Assembly (NCBI RefSeq): GCF_030272615.1
Contig: NC_081406.1
Span: 113,183,783 to 113,247,782, forward strand
From: Cryptomeria japonica
Lineage: Eukaryota > Streptophyta > Pinopsida > Cupressales > Cupressaceae
Reading direction: 5' to 3'
DNA: 64,000 bases
Part shown: piece by piece, positions 11,224 through 22,513 of the stretch
Layout of the letters: every line of letters begins with the position of its first letter
Position numbering within the stretch: the first letter of the stretch is position 1
Notes under the pieces: generated by a model
What the model was told of the DNA's origin: nothing
What the model saw: only the letters and a program-made list of their open reading frames with translations
Database searches by the model: none
Program-made: the position numbers and the translations under genes

Positions 11224-12730
11224 GTGAGAAAAAGTTATAGACTTAAAGCTTCCGAAGGTTTAAACACCAAGGATTTGGAGCCTCTGTTGGATAACTTGTT
11301 CCATGAGAATGTTGGTGCTTTCTCAAACCCAACAAATGATATAATTTATCCCCACTACCCTCATATTTCTCATGATGTGGTTGAATCACTAAATAGGGTT
11401 ACTATTGACCAATCAAAGAAGATTGACAATGAATTTAAAAATATTCAACAATGGATGAGTCAAAAATACTCTAAAAGTGAGTCAATCCCCTTGATTGAAG
11501 GTTTAAAAAAAATGGTGCAAAGTGATAAGATTGGATTAGATTTGTTGTGTGACCTTTCTCATATTGTTGACACTAAAATTATGCCACTTACAAGCTGTGT
11601 TGAAGCTCTTGGTTACTCTCAATCTACTAGTTAAGTTAATTATTCTATTCCTATGCCTACATCCTTGCTTAGTGTGCCTACATTTACATCTTCTATCATG
11701 GGTACTTCCACACAAAATATTAATCCTACACATGTTAGTTATGGGGGTAATCCTATTAATCAATATTCTTACATACCTTCTTTCATTAGTCTTCCATTTG
11801 TATCCCAATCATCTCCCAAGACAAAATTACATAATTTTCCCCCTTCTTATTCTTAACCTCGACCTACATACAACAATGTTACTCCTTCATCATAATCCAA
11901 TATGTCTGATTTTGATCTATCCACCAAAGAAACCATCAATAACTTATCCCAAACTATTACATAATTAGAACATCAATTAATTTTTTATAACTCAATCCAA
12001 ATTCAATGTCCCTACATTTGATGTAGCAAGCCCATTATCCGATGACATTGTTTGTGTTGTTCCTCCTAAACATATGGAAGTTCCTCAATTGGAGTTGTAC
12101 AGTGTAAAAGGTGACCCCTTGACTCATGTGAAGACATTTCAAACTTTGTGTAGTGATTTTGCTAATGACTAAAGACTTATGGCTAAATTGTTTGCTAAAA
12201 GCTTCAGGGATAAAGATTTGCAATGGTATGGTTCTTTGTCTCCTTATTATATTACTAATTTAAAAAAAATGGAATATGATTTCATTCAAAAATTTCAAAG
12301 GAATATTGGTCCTAAGATTACTTTGACTAATTTGGTTCATTATAAGTAAGGAATTAAAGAAAAAGTGACTAATTTTATTAGTAAATATAAATATTTTCAT
12401 TCTCAAATTGCTTATTCTATACTTGATCATGATGCTCAAAGAATTTTTATTTCTAATTTACAAAAGGATATTAGAGATAAGATTCTATTTTATGAGTTTA
12501 CTTCCTTTACGCAATTGTGTGCAGTGCTTCATAACTATCGGCTTCAAGTGAGTCAATTTGAATCATCCCCTTCGAAGGATCCAGTTGATAAGAAGGAGAA
12601 TGGTCAACAATCATTTATAAAGTTTAAAACCAACAAAGTTTACATGAAGATAAATAAAAACATCAACACTCAAGTGGAAACCACGACATCAGGTGTGGCC
12701 CCTTTATCCAAATACTTTAGAAAATAATTA
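11224..12730 (+). pseudogene. E1 gag-like coding region
   Basis: Plus-strand frames with several stops. A first block (11224-11634) is an unrecognised N-terminal region ending near MPLTSCVEALGYSQST. A low-complexity Ser/Pro/Asn linker follows (11640-11960). Then comes a Retrotrans_gag-like domain from about 12000, with VPQLELYSVKGDPLTHVK and LFAKSFRDKDLQWYGSLSP, continuing to YRLQVSQFESSPSKD near 12580. The order and the LQWY block resemble Tat/Ogre-type gag, but this is from pattern only. No zinc knuckle is evident. Frames change at least three times. Confidence 0.7.
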
Positions 12731-12739
12731 ACTCCTCTT

Positions 12740-13560
12740 TCTGAGTCTTTGCATGGTATAATGTTGAGGTTGATAAATGCTAATGTGTTGCAACTTCCTT
12801 CCATCAAGCCAATTGAATCTTTTAACCATTTCCACCTTATCATGATCCCAAATCCTTTTGTCAATATCATCGTCAACCTGGCCATGATATTGAGAAGTGT
12901 TATACCTTGAGGAATAAGATTCAAGACTTCATTGGTAATAATACCATATTCATAGATAGTGTGAATGAAAAAGGAAACAAAACTATAGCTCCTCCTAACC
13001 AAAATCTACAAATATTTACCAATCCTTTGCCTTCTCAACCTACCAATATTGTTGAGTTTGAGTCTTTTTCCTTTTCTCTTGATGACCTTGGTATACAATC
13101 AAACAATGTTGTGAATATTGTTGACAAAGTTACACCCCCTAAGGAATCGTGCATTTGTTTTGATCCTAGTGAGACTATTGTTGCACGTTATGGCCCATTA
13201 TATATCACTGCAAAGATCAAAGACAAAATCTCATGAGGGGTGCTCATTGGTTCAGTGTGTATGGTGAATGTAATTACCAAATAATATCCTTTTATTGTAC
13301 AATTGCATCAAGTAACATATGATAAATCTAATGTTCTCATCAAGGTTTATTATGGTTTCTCTTGCCCTACTATTGGTTCTATCACTCTCCCCATTAAGGT
13401 AGGTAATAAGCGCTTAGATGTGAATTTCACTATTATTCCTACATCAAATTAATTTTGTGTAAATTTGGGACATACTTGGCTCTTTTCCATGAAAGCTATC
13501 CCTTCTACAATTCAAAAATATTTGAAATTATCTCATAATGGCACTTATAATAATTAATCA
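12740..13560 (+). pseudogene. E1 protease-like region
   Basis: Conceptual translation gives LIKVYYGFSCPTIGSITLPI, then VGNKRLDVNFTIIPTSN, a stop, FCVNLGHTWLFSMKAIPSTI and YLKLSHNGTY. This is the pattern of the C-terminal half of a gypsy retropepsin (IIPTS...LG..WL...AIPS). The D-T/S-G motif is not recognisable. Stops at about 13234 and 13450 break it. It follows gag directly, as expected for a gag-protease polyprotein. Confidence 0.6.
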
Positions 13561-14283
13561 TAGATTTTACCAACCAATGACAAAGCATGGAAATTTAACC
13601 CTTAATTACTTTTGGCCTAAACAAGTTGAGCCTCTTAATCCTCATGGTGACATCATTTTCTTATCTTATCAAAAGAAAAAAAATGAGATGATATTGTCCT
13701 TGAGTAATCCTAGAGACCCTATACTTATGGATATTCCTCCTCCTCATGATGGACTTGGTATTCTTCCTTCACCTTCTATTCCTCCTATATACGACTCAGC
13801 CTCACCTCCTACATATTACAAAGGAGAGTGTTTGGCATCTTCTTTATCTCAACCTAGTGGTGTTTCTTCCATTCCTCCCCCTTTAAGGAAAGAAAAGAAG
13901 CCTATGTCTATTGATCCTCAACCTTCACAATTGTCAGCTAATACTAAAAGGGATCATTGTGTGAGAGAATTATGACAAAGAAATTATGCTAAGGATCATG
14001 AATTTTCTTCCCAAACCATTTCCTCCTTGAAGACACCAAATGTTGACTTGACCCCATTTGTCTAGCCTTCGCCTAACCCTAGAGAGGAAGTTCAACTCAA
14101 ATCACCAAAATTAAAAATGCTTAAGAAAAATGATGGTTCAAGTTCTTTTCATATTAGAGACCATATTTTTATTAATATAGATGATGATATGGATGATGAC
14201 ATTTTTCATGCTAACAATGTTGATTCTAATGATTTTGATGATATGTAAATGAACTTGTTGATGTTTTTGATTATTAAAGCAAA
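13561..14283 (+). pseudogene. E1 proline-rich and acidic tail after protease
   Basis: An open frame of about 140 codons (to 13975) is rich in Pro and Ser, with SNPRDPILMDIPPPHDG. After a stop, an acidic stretch with INIDDDMDDDIFHANNVDSN reaches about 14245. Where pol would be expected there is none. The segment ends at the LINE fragment. I do not recognise a domain. Confidence 0.5.
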
Positions 14284-16018
14284 GTTAACTAGGGCATTGA
14301 CCCTTAACATAGCCAAACACTATTAACATTATAAAAACAACAGAGCTTGCCCTAAGGATGATTTTCCTTTACCCAGCATCGAGGGTGTTGACCCTTAAAA
14401 ACACAACCTAAAGACAGTAAAAGAAACAAAAAATAGGGTACGAACCTAGAGGAACCAAGGTCAAACCTACAAAATCCCAAAACCTAGCTCAAAGATTGGG
14501 AGAATCATCTGAGCCAAGGAAAATTTGGGGGAGGGGGTAGATTTTCCCTTCTGCTTGTGATGAACCATGGTCTAGGAAATACTATCATTAAGGCCATTAA
14601 AAGAAGCATGGACGTGAAGGGCTCTGTAGAGTTATAGTCAACATCGACAACAGGTTGTTGCAACAAAGTGGTAACAGGTTGCTACAACAAAATGTCACAA
14701 GGTTGCTGCAATAGAATAACATCAGGTGCAGATTTGGTAGGAGTGGATTCATGATGTAGAACATGAGAAACAATCATAGGGTCAGAGGAGGACAATTCAG
14801 TAGCACTGAGGGGTTGAATGAGAGCTTCAACAATAGTAAGTGGAGCAACCTCATCTCGAGAGGTGTCATCATCTACTCAAGAGGAGTCATAAATATCAAC
14901 AACATTGACTGTCAAATGATTAGTAGTAGTGTCCTTCCACCAAGTAGTAGAGCCTTTGTGTCAAAAGAGAGAAAAATCCAAAGCCAAGTGACCTGTAAAG
15001 AAGCACCTTTGGCAGTGAAAGGGAAGGCCCTCATAGTCCAACAATTGAGTCCATGACCTATCCCCAACCATAGGAACTACATCCCCAAGGAGAGGCTTGG
15101 AAATGTCAATGTCGATTAAAATGCGAGCAAAGGTAGAATGACCCATGGAGGATGTGGAATCATCTACCTTTAAGAATTGGCCAATAGAGTTACCAATGGC
15201 CTCATAACATGAGTGCTTCCAAAATGGAAGAGGAAGATTAGGTAGGCGAACCCAAACCAGATGCACATTCAGTGGTTTGGTAAGGGGTTTAAAGGAAGTT
15301 GTCTAAGGTTTGGTAGAGAGAGGGTGATCTCCCAAGCCCACAACTTTCCCAACACCAAATCATGATTGTGGGAAGAAGAAAAAACAACAATGAAGAAACC
15401 TTTAGCACAAGGGAAAAGCTCAATGCTACAGGAAACCAAAGGTTTCCAAGAAACACTCACCTAATGATGGAAATATGAGAGAGAAGTCCATAAACTCGTA
15501 AATCTACATACCAATGTATGTTGGTAATAATCAATATTCTTAGAAACATCCAGACCATAGAACACCATAGGAGAGGTCTTGACACAAGGAAAAGGGTAGA
15601 ACCCATTGGTAGGATGAGAAACAGATCTAGCCACATGAGAAAAGCTACGCCCACCTGCTGAAGGTTTGGAAACCTTAGAACCCACAACATTGGCAGCAAC
15701 AATGACACCAGACAAAGAAGATCCAGAACCCACAAAAATACCTTCAACAAAATAGGAGGGGGAAAACAAGCCATCCAAAGAACCAAACACCATGGCATCC
15801 CCAACAGACAGGAGGGTAGAAGCAGCAATAACAACACTAGACACAACCCCTAGAAGAACTGTCATAGGGGGGTCACCCAATACCTAGGAATAAGCACCAA
15901 CAAAAGGTGGAAAACCAACACAAGGAGCAACGAGTGAACCTGGGAGAGAACCATTCAAGCAAGCCTAGGTGGGAATGGGAGCTATTGTAGCTAGTGGAAA
16001 TGACATCGCAAAAACTAT
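14284..16018 (-). mobile_element. LINE (non-LTR retrotransposon) fragment with ORF1
   Basis: Minus-strand frames 15880-14961 encode a plant LINE ORF1: a Ser/Gly/Val-rich N-terminal part, then a DUF4283-like domain split by a frame shift (VCRFTSLWTSLSYFHH, WKPLVSCSIELFPCAKGFF), then MHLVWVRLPNLPLPFW and a zinc knuckle YEGLPFHCQRCFFTGHLALD whose last Cys is Phe. Endonuclease and RT are absent, so the copy is truncated. GTTAACT occurs at both edges (14284-14290 and 16019-16025) and may be a target duplication. No poly(A)/poly(T) tail is seen. Confidence 0.75.
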
Positions 16019-16025
16019 GTTAACT

Positions 16026-16822
16026 TAGTCAAATTTAAAATTATTATTTTGAGTATGAAGCTGTAAAGAGTTTTCAACCCCCAAAATTTAGGTTCAAGCT
16101 CATTTTCTTCTCTTGATCTTGTTGATGTTAATCATGATCTATCTTCACATTTTTCAAAAGCATTAGCCCTAGCTCCTAGTGACAAACAAAGTGACTCATC
16201 ATTAGAGCATGGTCATTGTTCAGAACTTGCACTAGCTCCTTATACCATGCTCGAAGTGGCTCCTCTTGCATTTTGTCCACCATACATAAATGATGTTCAA
16301 CAATATTGGGAGACAGATGATTTTATTGACTAGCTTCATTCGTGCAATATATCATCTCTTGTGTGTATTCTTGTTTGTAATGTGCTTCCCTTGTGATGTG
16401 TTGCTTGAATTTTTTTTGTGTTATGTTAGGTTCTCTTTGGATGACACTTGTTACTCTATTGGTGTAAGGTAATGAAGAGGCTAAACCCATTGTGATATTC
16501 CTCTATTTGTATCTCAATTATTCTATCTATTGTCTCTATGTTATGCCATACATGTGCTATTGTTCGTAAATGTGCCCTGTGTTGTCTACTTGGCGACGAT
16601 GCAAAGTGTTGAGATCTCTTTTTGGTCTCTTTCATGTTGACTTAAAAAGACATTTTTTTGTTCTCTCTTGTGCTCTTCTTCCATTGTGTTCGTAGTTCCA
16701 TTTCCTTTGGGGGATGAGGTCAATTCAATATAAATATTTTTGATATACATTATTTATCATAAGAGAATACTAGTCACCCTAGAGATAGTGGATACCTTAT
16801 GTTCTCTTTCTTATATATTTTT
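16026..16822 (+). other. E1 internal sequence between the LINE fragment and E2
   Basis: A decayed frame continues from about 16080 (Ser/Leu-rich, SLDLVDVNHDLSSHFSKAL, to about 16330), probably the distal part of the E1 coding region. The rest has many stops. No pol motif is found. Confidence 0.45.
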
Positions 16823-17221
16823 TGTTGAAATGTGGCAACTGATCAGCAAAGTACTATACACTTAGCACATATCTTCGTTGAGGTTTGGGGGTAGGAGCCC
16901 CCGAGAAATTTTTTTTGTCATTTTTCGTTGATAAAAACCGACATTGTAATAAAACCCTAAAAAGGCCGACTTTGTTTGTTGCCCTAAAAATGCATGTTAT
17001 AAGTGGCTAGGATGCTTAAGGCATTGTAAGGTAGATGTATTGTTTTTGTTGGATAATAAGAAAGATTGGATGACTGTGTATGGTGGACGTAACCCATTCT
17101 GGGTGAACCACGTTAAATTTCTGTGTTATCTGTGTCTTGTTTTATTTCTTTATCTTTTGTATTTAAATTTACATATAATTGTTAGTTCATATTTGCTTCG
17201 GATCTGCTTGAAACCCTAACA
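16823..17221 (+). repeat. E2 5' LTR
   Basis: 399 bp, from TGTTGAAATGTGGC to GAAACCCTAACA, followed by the primer site. It is shorter than the 3' LTR because it lacks most of a G-rich repeated stretch. Confidence 0.92.
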
Positions 17222-17223
17222 AT

Positions 17224-17235
17224 TGGTATCAGAGC
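17224..17235 (+). other. E2 primer-binding site
   Basis: TGGTATCAGAGC lies two bases after the LTR end and is complementary to the 3' end of plant initiator Met-tRNA. Confidence 0.92.
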
Positions 17236-17281
17236 GAGGGTTTATGTAAATTGGTAGAACTTTCAGATTTGAGTGGGAGCA

Positions 17282-18080
17282 ATGGAGGATTCCAAATTCA
17301 AGGTCGAAAAGTTTAACGACCAGAATTATCAGTTATGGAAAATGCAGATGGAGGATTACCTGTATCAAAAGGATTTGTGGCAGCCATTAGAAGGAAAGGC
17401 AAAGAAAGCGACCACAATGTCAGATGAAGAGTGGGACATTTTAGATAGAAAGGCACTAGGATCCATTCGATTGTGCCTTGCGCCGTTTGTAGCATTCAAT
17501 ATAACAGAAGCAAAAATAGTTGTAGATTTGATGGCAACATTGGCTAAGTTGTACGAGAAACCCTCGACTTCGAATAAGGTATTTCTTATGAAGCGTTTGT
17601 TTAATCTGAAAATGAGTGAGGGAGGATCTGTAGTGGAGCACTTAAATGAATTTAATATAATTACCAGTCAATTGTCTTCGGTAAAAATTACCTTTGTAGA
17701 AGAGGTTAGGGCTCTCTTGATTTTATGTTCTTTGCCAGAAAGCTGGAATAGCTTGGTTATGACTGTAAGTAACTCTGTCTCTGGTAAAAATACTTTGGTA
17801 TTTGATGATATTATTGGTGTTATCCTAAGCGAGGAAATGTGAAGGAAAAGCATAGGTGAGACTCCAACATCATCGAGTAGTGTTTTGAATGTGGAGAACA
17901 GAGGAAGATCAAAGGAAAGAGGAAAAGGCCCTAGGAATGAGAAGTCACGAGGGAAGTCAAAGAAAGGATGCTCTCAATCTAGAGGAAAGAAAGATTGCTG
18001 ATATCGCGGAAAGCCTAGTCATCTAAAGAAAGACTGTTGGTCTCAGAAAAACAAAGAAGGAGACAAAAATGAAAATGACA
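17282..18080 (+). pseudogene. E2 gag
   Basis: The start is the ATG at 17282; the frame opens slightly upstream without an earlier ATG. The N-terminal region (FNDQNYQLWKMQMEDYL) and following UBN2-type gag are intact for 187 codons to a TGA at 17840. Beyond it come a basic Arg/Lys/Gly linker and a damaged zinc knuckle at about 17996-18045 (DC, stop, YRGKPSHLKKDCW), where a TGA replaces an expected Arg. Gag would form the particle and package the RNA. Confidence 0.88.
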
Positions 18081-19700
18081 GTAAGGAAGCTAATATTGCA
18101 AGTAATACTTTACAAGATGCTTTAATCTTATTTTTGGATAATGATAATGATTCCCAAGTAATAGATTATGGGGCTTCATTTCATGCTACACCCCACAGAA
18201 AATATTTTCTAGATTATGTTCAAGGTGATTTTGGATAGGTATATTTGGGTGACGATGAGCCCTGTCAAATTGTTGGAAAAGGAAAGATAAAGATCAAGTT
18301 GCAGAATGGAAATGACTGGTTTTTGTAGGAGGTAAGACATGTTCCTAATTTAAGAAGAAATTTAATTTTTGCAGGGCAACTAGGTAGTGAAGGTTGCATA
18401 GTTACCTTCTCAGACAATATGTGGAAGGTCACTAAAGGATCATTAGTAGTAGCTAAAGGTGCGAAGGTAGGCACATTATATCTGTGTATTGGTAACACTT
18501 ACTCTACTTTAGCTGCTACAGATAAAGTTACTGTAGGGACAACAACAATAAATGTTGCAAGAACAGATTCGATAATGTGGCACCATAGGCTTGGGCACAT
18601 GAGTGAGAAAGGGGTGAAAACCCTTCACTCTAAAAAGCTATTGCCAGGACTAAAGAAGATTGATTTAGAGTTCTGTGAAAACTGTGTTTATGGTAAACAA
18701 AAAAGAGTCAGATTTCTCAAGGTTGGGAAAGAGAAGAAGAGTGAGAAGTTAGAGCTTGTACATTCAGATGTATGGGGATCGGCTCAGGTATCATCTCTTG
18801 GTGGCTCTTGTTATTATGTTATTTCTATTGATGACTCAACCAGAAAAAAATGGGTATATTTCCTAAAATAAAAATCAAATGTTTTTGAAACTTTTAAGAA
18901 ATGGAAAGCTTTGGTTGAGAATGAGATAGGAAAAAAGTTGAAGTGTCTCAGATCGGATAATGGAGGTGAGTATTGCAGCAAAGCATATGAAGATTACTGC
19001 TCCTTAAATGAGATTCAAAAGTAGAAGATAGTTCCAGGAACTCCACAGGAAAATGGTGTGTCAGAGAGAATGAATAGGACTATCATGGAACACACGAGGA
19101 GCATGAGATTGCATGCTAGATTGCCCTTACATTTTTGGGCAGATGTTGTACATACTACTGTCTATTTGATAAATAGAGGACCTTCAACCCCTTTGGATGG
19201 TGGTATTCTAGAGGAGGCATGAACTGGTAAAAAGGTAAATTATTCTTTTCTAAAAACTTTTGGTTGCGAAGCTTTTTTCCATGTTGATAAAGAAAACATA
19301 ACCAAGCTTGATGCTAAATCTCAGAAATGTACCTTCATTGGATATGGGATAGATGAATATGGTTATCGGTTATGGGATTTTGAAAATAAGAAAATAATTA
19401 GAAGTAGAGATGTTATATTCAATTAGAAGGTTATGTATAAAGAATAGATACAGGAAAAGAAGCATGAACAGGACAAACAAGAATATGTGGTGTTGGATGA
19501 GATTCCTAAAAATAAAATGCCACAGGTACCTGATGCTCAGCAACAATAGATTGTCCCACAAACTCCTACAAGTGTTAGATGTTCTACGAGGACAAGTAGA
19601 CCCCCTGAAATATTTTCTCCTTCTTTGTATTCTATTTTATTAACGGATTCTTGTGAACTAGAAGAATATGAAGAAGCAATGCAAGTAGATGCCAAACAAC
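18081..19700 (+). pseudogene. E2 protease and integrase
   Basis: Same frame as gag. The protease motif is altered: VIDYGASFHAT where D-S/T-G-A is usual. Stops lie at about 18236 and 18327. GAG-pre-integrase zinc finger is intact (MWHHRLGHMSEKG ... CENCVYGK, 18575-18700). The integrase core begins with LELVHSDVWG; the second Asp block ([12 protein letters not shown], near 18950) and the Glu block (PGTPQENGVSERMNR, near 19040) are visible. Stops occur at about 18869, 19022, 19220, 19424, 19446 and 19548. The conserved residues survive, so decay has been mostly by point mutation. Confidence 0.88.
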
Positions 19701-21208
19701 AGTGGGAGCTAGGCATGAAAGAGGAGATGGACTCCTTGATGAAAAAATAGACTTGGGACTTAGTCCCTTTACCTACAGAAAAAAGAGTCTTGCCTAACAA
19801 ATGGGTTTATCGGTTGAAGGAGGAGGAAGGAGGTCAGAAAAGATATAAGACCAGACTTGTGGTAAAAGGTTTTGCACAGAAAAAGGGTATAGATTATGAT
19901 GAAATATTTTCTCCAGTTGTAAAAATGACTTCAATTAGAACTGTACTTAGTCTTGTGGCTACAGATGATTTACATCTTGAACAATTAGATGTCAAAACAA
20001 CTTTTCTCCATGGAGATTTGGAGGAGGAAATTTACATGTTGCAACCACAGGGATATGAGGTCAAAGGTAAGAAGAACTTGGTGTGCAGGTTGAAGAAAAG
20101 TCTATATGGCCTAAAGCAAGCACCTCGACAATGGTATTTAAAATTTGATAGTTTCATGGCAGAACACGGTTATCATAGATGTCATTCTAATCGTTATGTA
20201 TATTTTAAGAGATTTGATAATGGAAGTTATATTATCCTCTTGCTTTATGTTGATGACATGCTTGTTGTTGGGTCTAACATGCAACATATAAATGATCTTA
20301 AACAGAAATTAGCCAGGTCATTTGCTATGAAGGATTTGGGTGCAGTTAAGAAAATTCTCGGTATGAGGATTACACGGAACAGGAAAAATAGAACCTTGAA
20401 TTTGTTCCAAAGTGAGTATATAAAGAAGGTGTTGAAAAGATTTAACATGCAGGATGCAAAAGCAGTTAGTACACCTTTGGCTAGTCATTTCAAATTGACT
20501 AAGGAGATGTGCCCAAAGGCATAGGAAGAGGTTAATAAAATGTCTAACATCCCATATTCATTAGTTGTTGGCAGTCTGATGTATGCAATGGTATGCACAA
20601 GGCCAGATATTGCACATGCAGTGGGAGTTGTGAGCAGGTTTATGAGTAATCCGGGTATGGAACATTGGAATGCTGTGAAATGGATTCTTTGGTATTTGAA
20701 AGGAACTACTACGAAGGCATTATGTTTCAAAGGATCTAATGATATTCTGAGTGGATTTGTTGACTCTGATCTGGCAGGTGATATTGATTCATGGAGGAGT
20801 ACTATAGGGTATGTTTTTACTATAGGGGGAACTGCAGTCAGTTGGATTTCTAGGCTGCAAAAGGTTGTTGCACTTTCAACCACTAAAGCTGAGTATGTTG
20901 CTGCTACAGAAGCCAGCAAGGAGATGATTTGGTTGCAATATTTTTTGGAGGAATTTGGTTAGACACAAGAGGATAGCCCATTGTATACTGGTAGCCAAAG
21001 TGCCATTCATCTTGCGAAGAACTCTATTTTTCATTCAAGGACAAAGCACATTCAGCTCAAGTACCACTTCATCCGGACTATTTTGGAGGAGGGTCAGTTA
21101 CGGCTTGAGAAGATTCACACAAGTGAGAATCCTGTTGATATGTTCACAAAGGCAGTTCCACATGAGAAGCTGATTTCTTCATCAGTTTCTGTTGGTCTTC
21201 TTGATTGA
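19701..21208 (+). pseudogene. E2 reverse transcriptase and RNase H
   Basis: RT starts near WELGMKEEMDSLMK, a stop at 19748, then WVYRLKEEEGGQKRYKTRLV, the QLDVKTTFLHGDLEEEIYM block, [12 protein letters not shown] and the active site LLYVDDMLVVG near 20244. A stop at 20522 is followed by YSLVVGSLMYAMVCTRPDIA. RNase H shows SGFVDSDLAGD, LSTTKAEYVAATEA and YTGSQSAIHLAKN, with one stop at about 20960, and ends at 21208. The YVDD motif is intact; premature stops prevent a full product. Confidence 0.92.
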
Positions 21209-21329
21209 TAATTGTGGAGTTTATACCAGTCGAGTCCTAGTGTTTTATCCAGCAGATGCTGCATGTACAGTGGTGTCATGTAGTATCAGTCTACAAGTGG
21301 GAGATTGTTCGGTGTGGAGCCTGATCAGT

Positions 21330-21344
21330 CTCCAACTGGGAGAT
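21330..21344 (+). other. E2 polypurine tract
   Basis: AACTGGGAGATTG directly precedes the 3' LTR. A near copy, AAGTGGGAGATTGT, lies upstream near 21296. Both fit the plus-strand primer of Tnt1-like copia elements. Confidence 0.7.
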
Positions 21345-21807
21345 TGTTGAAATGTGGCGACTGATCAGCAAAGTATTGTACACTCAGCACGTATCCTCAT
21401 CGGGGTCTGGGGTCGGGCCGGGCTCCAGGCAGGGGTTCGGGGGTAGCAGGCCCCGAGAAAAGTGGGGGTTCGGGGGCGGGAGCCCCTAAGAAATTTTTTT
21501 TTGGGTATTTTTTTGATGAAAACCGACATTGTAATAAAAACCCTAAAAAAGGCCAACTTTGTTTTTGCCCTAAAAATGCATGTTATAAGCGGCTAGGATG
21601 CTTAAGGCATTGTAAGATTGATGTACTATTTTTTCTGGATAATAAGAAAGATTGGACGGCTGTGTATGGTGGAGGTAACCCATTCTGGGTGAACCACATT
21701 AAATCTCTGTGTTATCTATGTCCTATTTTATTTCTTTATCTTTTGTATTTAAATCTACATATAATTGTTAGTTCATATTTGCTTCGGATCTCCTTGAAAC
21801 CCTAACA
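21345..21807 (+). repeat. E2 3' LTR
   Basis: 463 bp, TGTTGAAATG to CCTAACA. It contains a G-rich imperfect repeat (21400-21490, units like GGGGTTCGGGGG) that is expanded relative to the 5' LTR and explains most of the length difference. Confidence 0.92.
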
Positions 21808-22043
21808 AAAAATGCATGTTATAAGCGGTTGGGATGCTTAAGGCATTGTAAGGTAGATGTACTATTTTTGCTGGATAATAAGAAAGATTGGACGAATGTA
21901 TATGGTGGACATAACCCATTCTGGGTGAACCACGTTAAATCTCTGTGTTATCTGTGTCCTATTTTATTTCTTTATCTTTTGTATTTAAATATGCATATAA
22001 TTGTTAGTTCATATTTGCTTCGGATCTGCTTGAAACCCTAACA
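21808..22043 (+). repeat. Extra partial E2 LTR in tandem
   Basis: From AAAAATGCATGTTATAAGC to GAAACCCTAACA this repeats the last ~236 bp of the LTR directly after the 3' LTR, lacking the U3 start. The outer flank TTTTT follows it at 22044. Confidence 0.9.
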
Positions 22044-22513
22044 TTTTTATGACCATTATCCTTTGATTTGTCCTTTCTTGGGGGCAAGACATTGTGGTAA
22101 CATGCTTGTCTTTTGGATGCATGCTAATTTAAAGAAATTGCTCTCAATCAGGTACACTCAATCACTTTAATGTGAGGGCATACACTCCGTTCAATGTTAC
22201 ACTTTATCCACACACCATGACATATTTTTGATACTCAAGTTACTTTGCAAGCTGAGCCTTTTGCTTTGTAATTTGGTATTTTTCTTTTTCATGACTCATA
22301 GTAAGCAAATCTTACTGGGCTAGCAGTCATAATCTCTCTTTCATCTTTTATATGATGTCTCTTTTATCTTGATATTAGAGTAGTAAGATCCTAAATTCCT
22401 TGGGGGCTTGGTGCATCTTGTCTCTTTGATATCTTAGTGAAAGTTTTCAATGCAAATTTGTACTTTACCATGAGTATGCTTAGTCTCACACTCCTACTAA
22501 AATGGGGGCTAAA
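22044..22513 (+). other. E1 3' untranslated region and polypurine tract
   Basis: Non-coding T-rich sequence. It ends with AAAATGGGGGCTAAA (22499-22513), a polypurine tract immediately before the E1 3' LTR start TGTAGCATCC. Confidence 0.65.

Larger units (their letters stand above)
16823..22043 (+). mobile_element. E2: Ty1/copia retrotransposon (Tork/Tnt1-like), full length but inactivated
   Basis: LTRs at 16823-17221 and 21345-21807 plus an extra partial LTR (21808-22043). Primer site and polypurine tract are present. Gag, protease, integrase, RT and RNase H are in copia order in one reading frame broken by about a dozen stop codons. Flanks are TTTTT at 16818-16822 and 22044-22048. Because the duplication lies outside the extra partial LTR, that partial copy belongs to the inserted unit. 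It is inserted in the 3' part of E1. Confidence 0.93.

Noticed and set aside
15457-15846. Leu-rich hydrophobic minus-strand ORF that looks like a membrane protein
   Set aside because: An alternative frame of the LINE ORF1 N-terminal region; the overlapping frame has the domain evidence.
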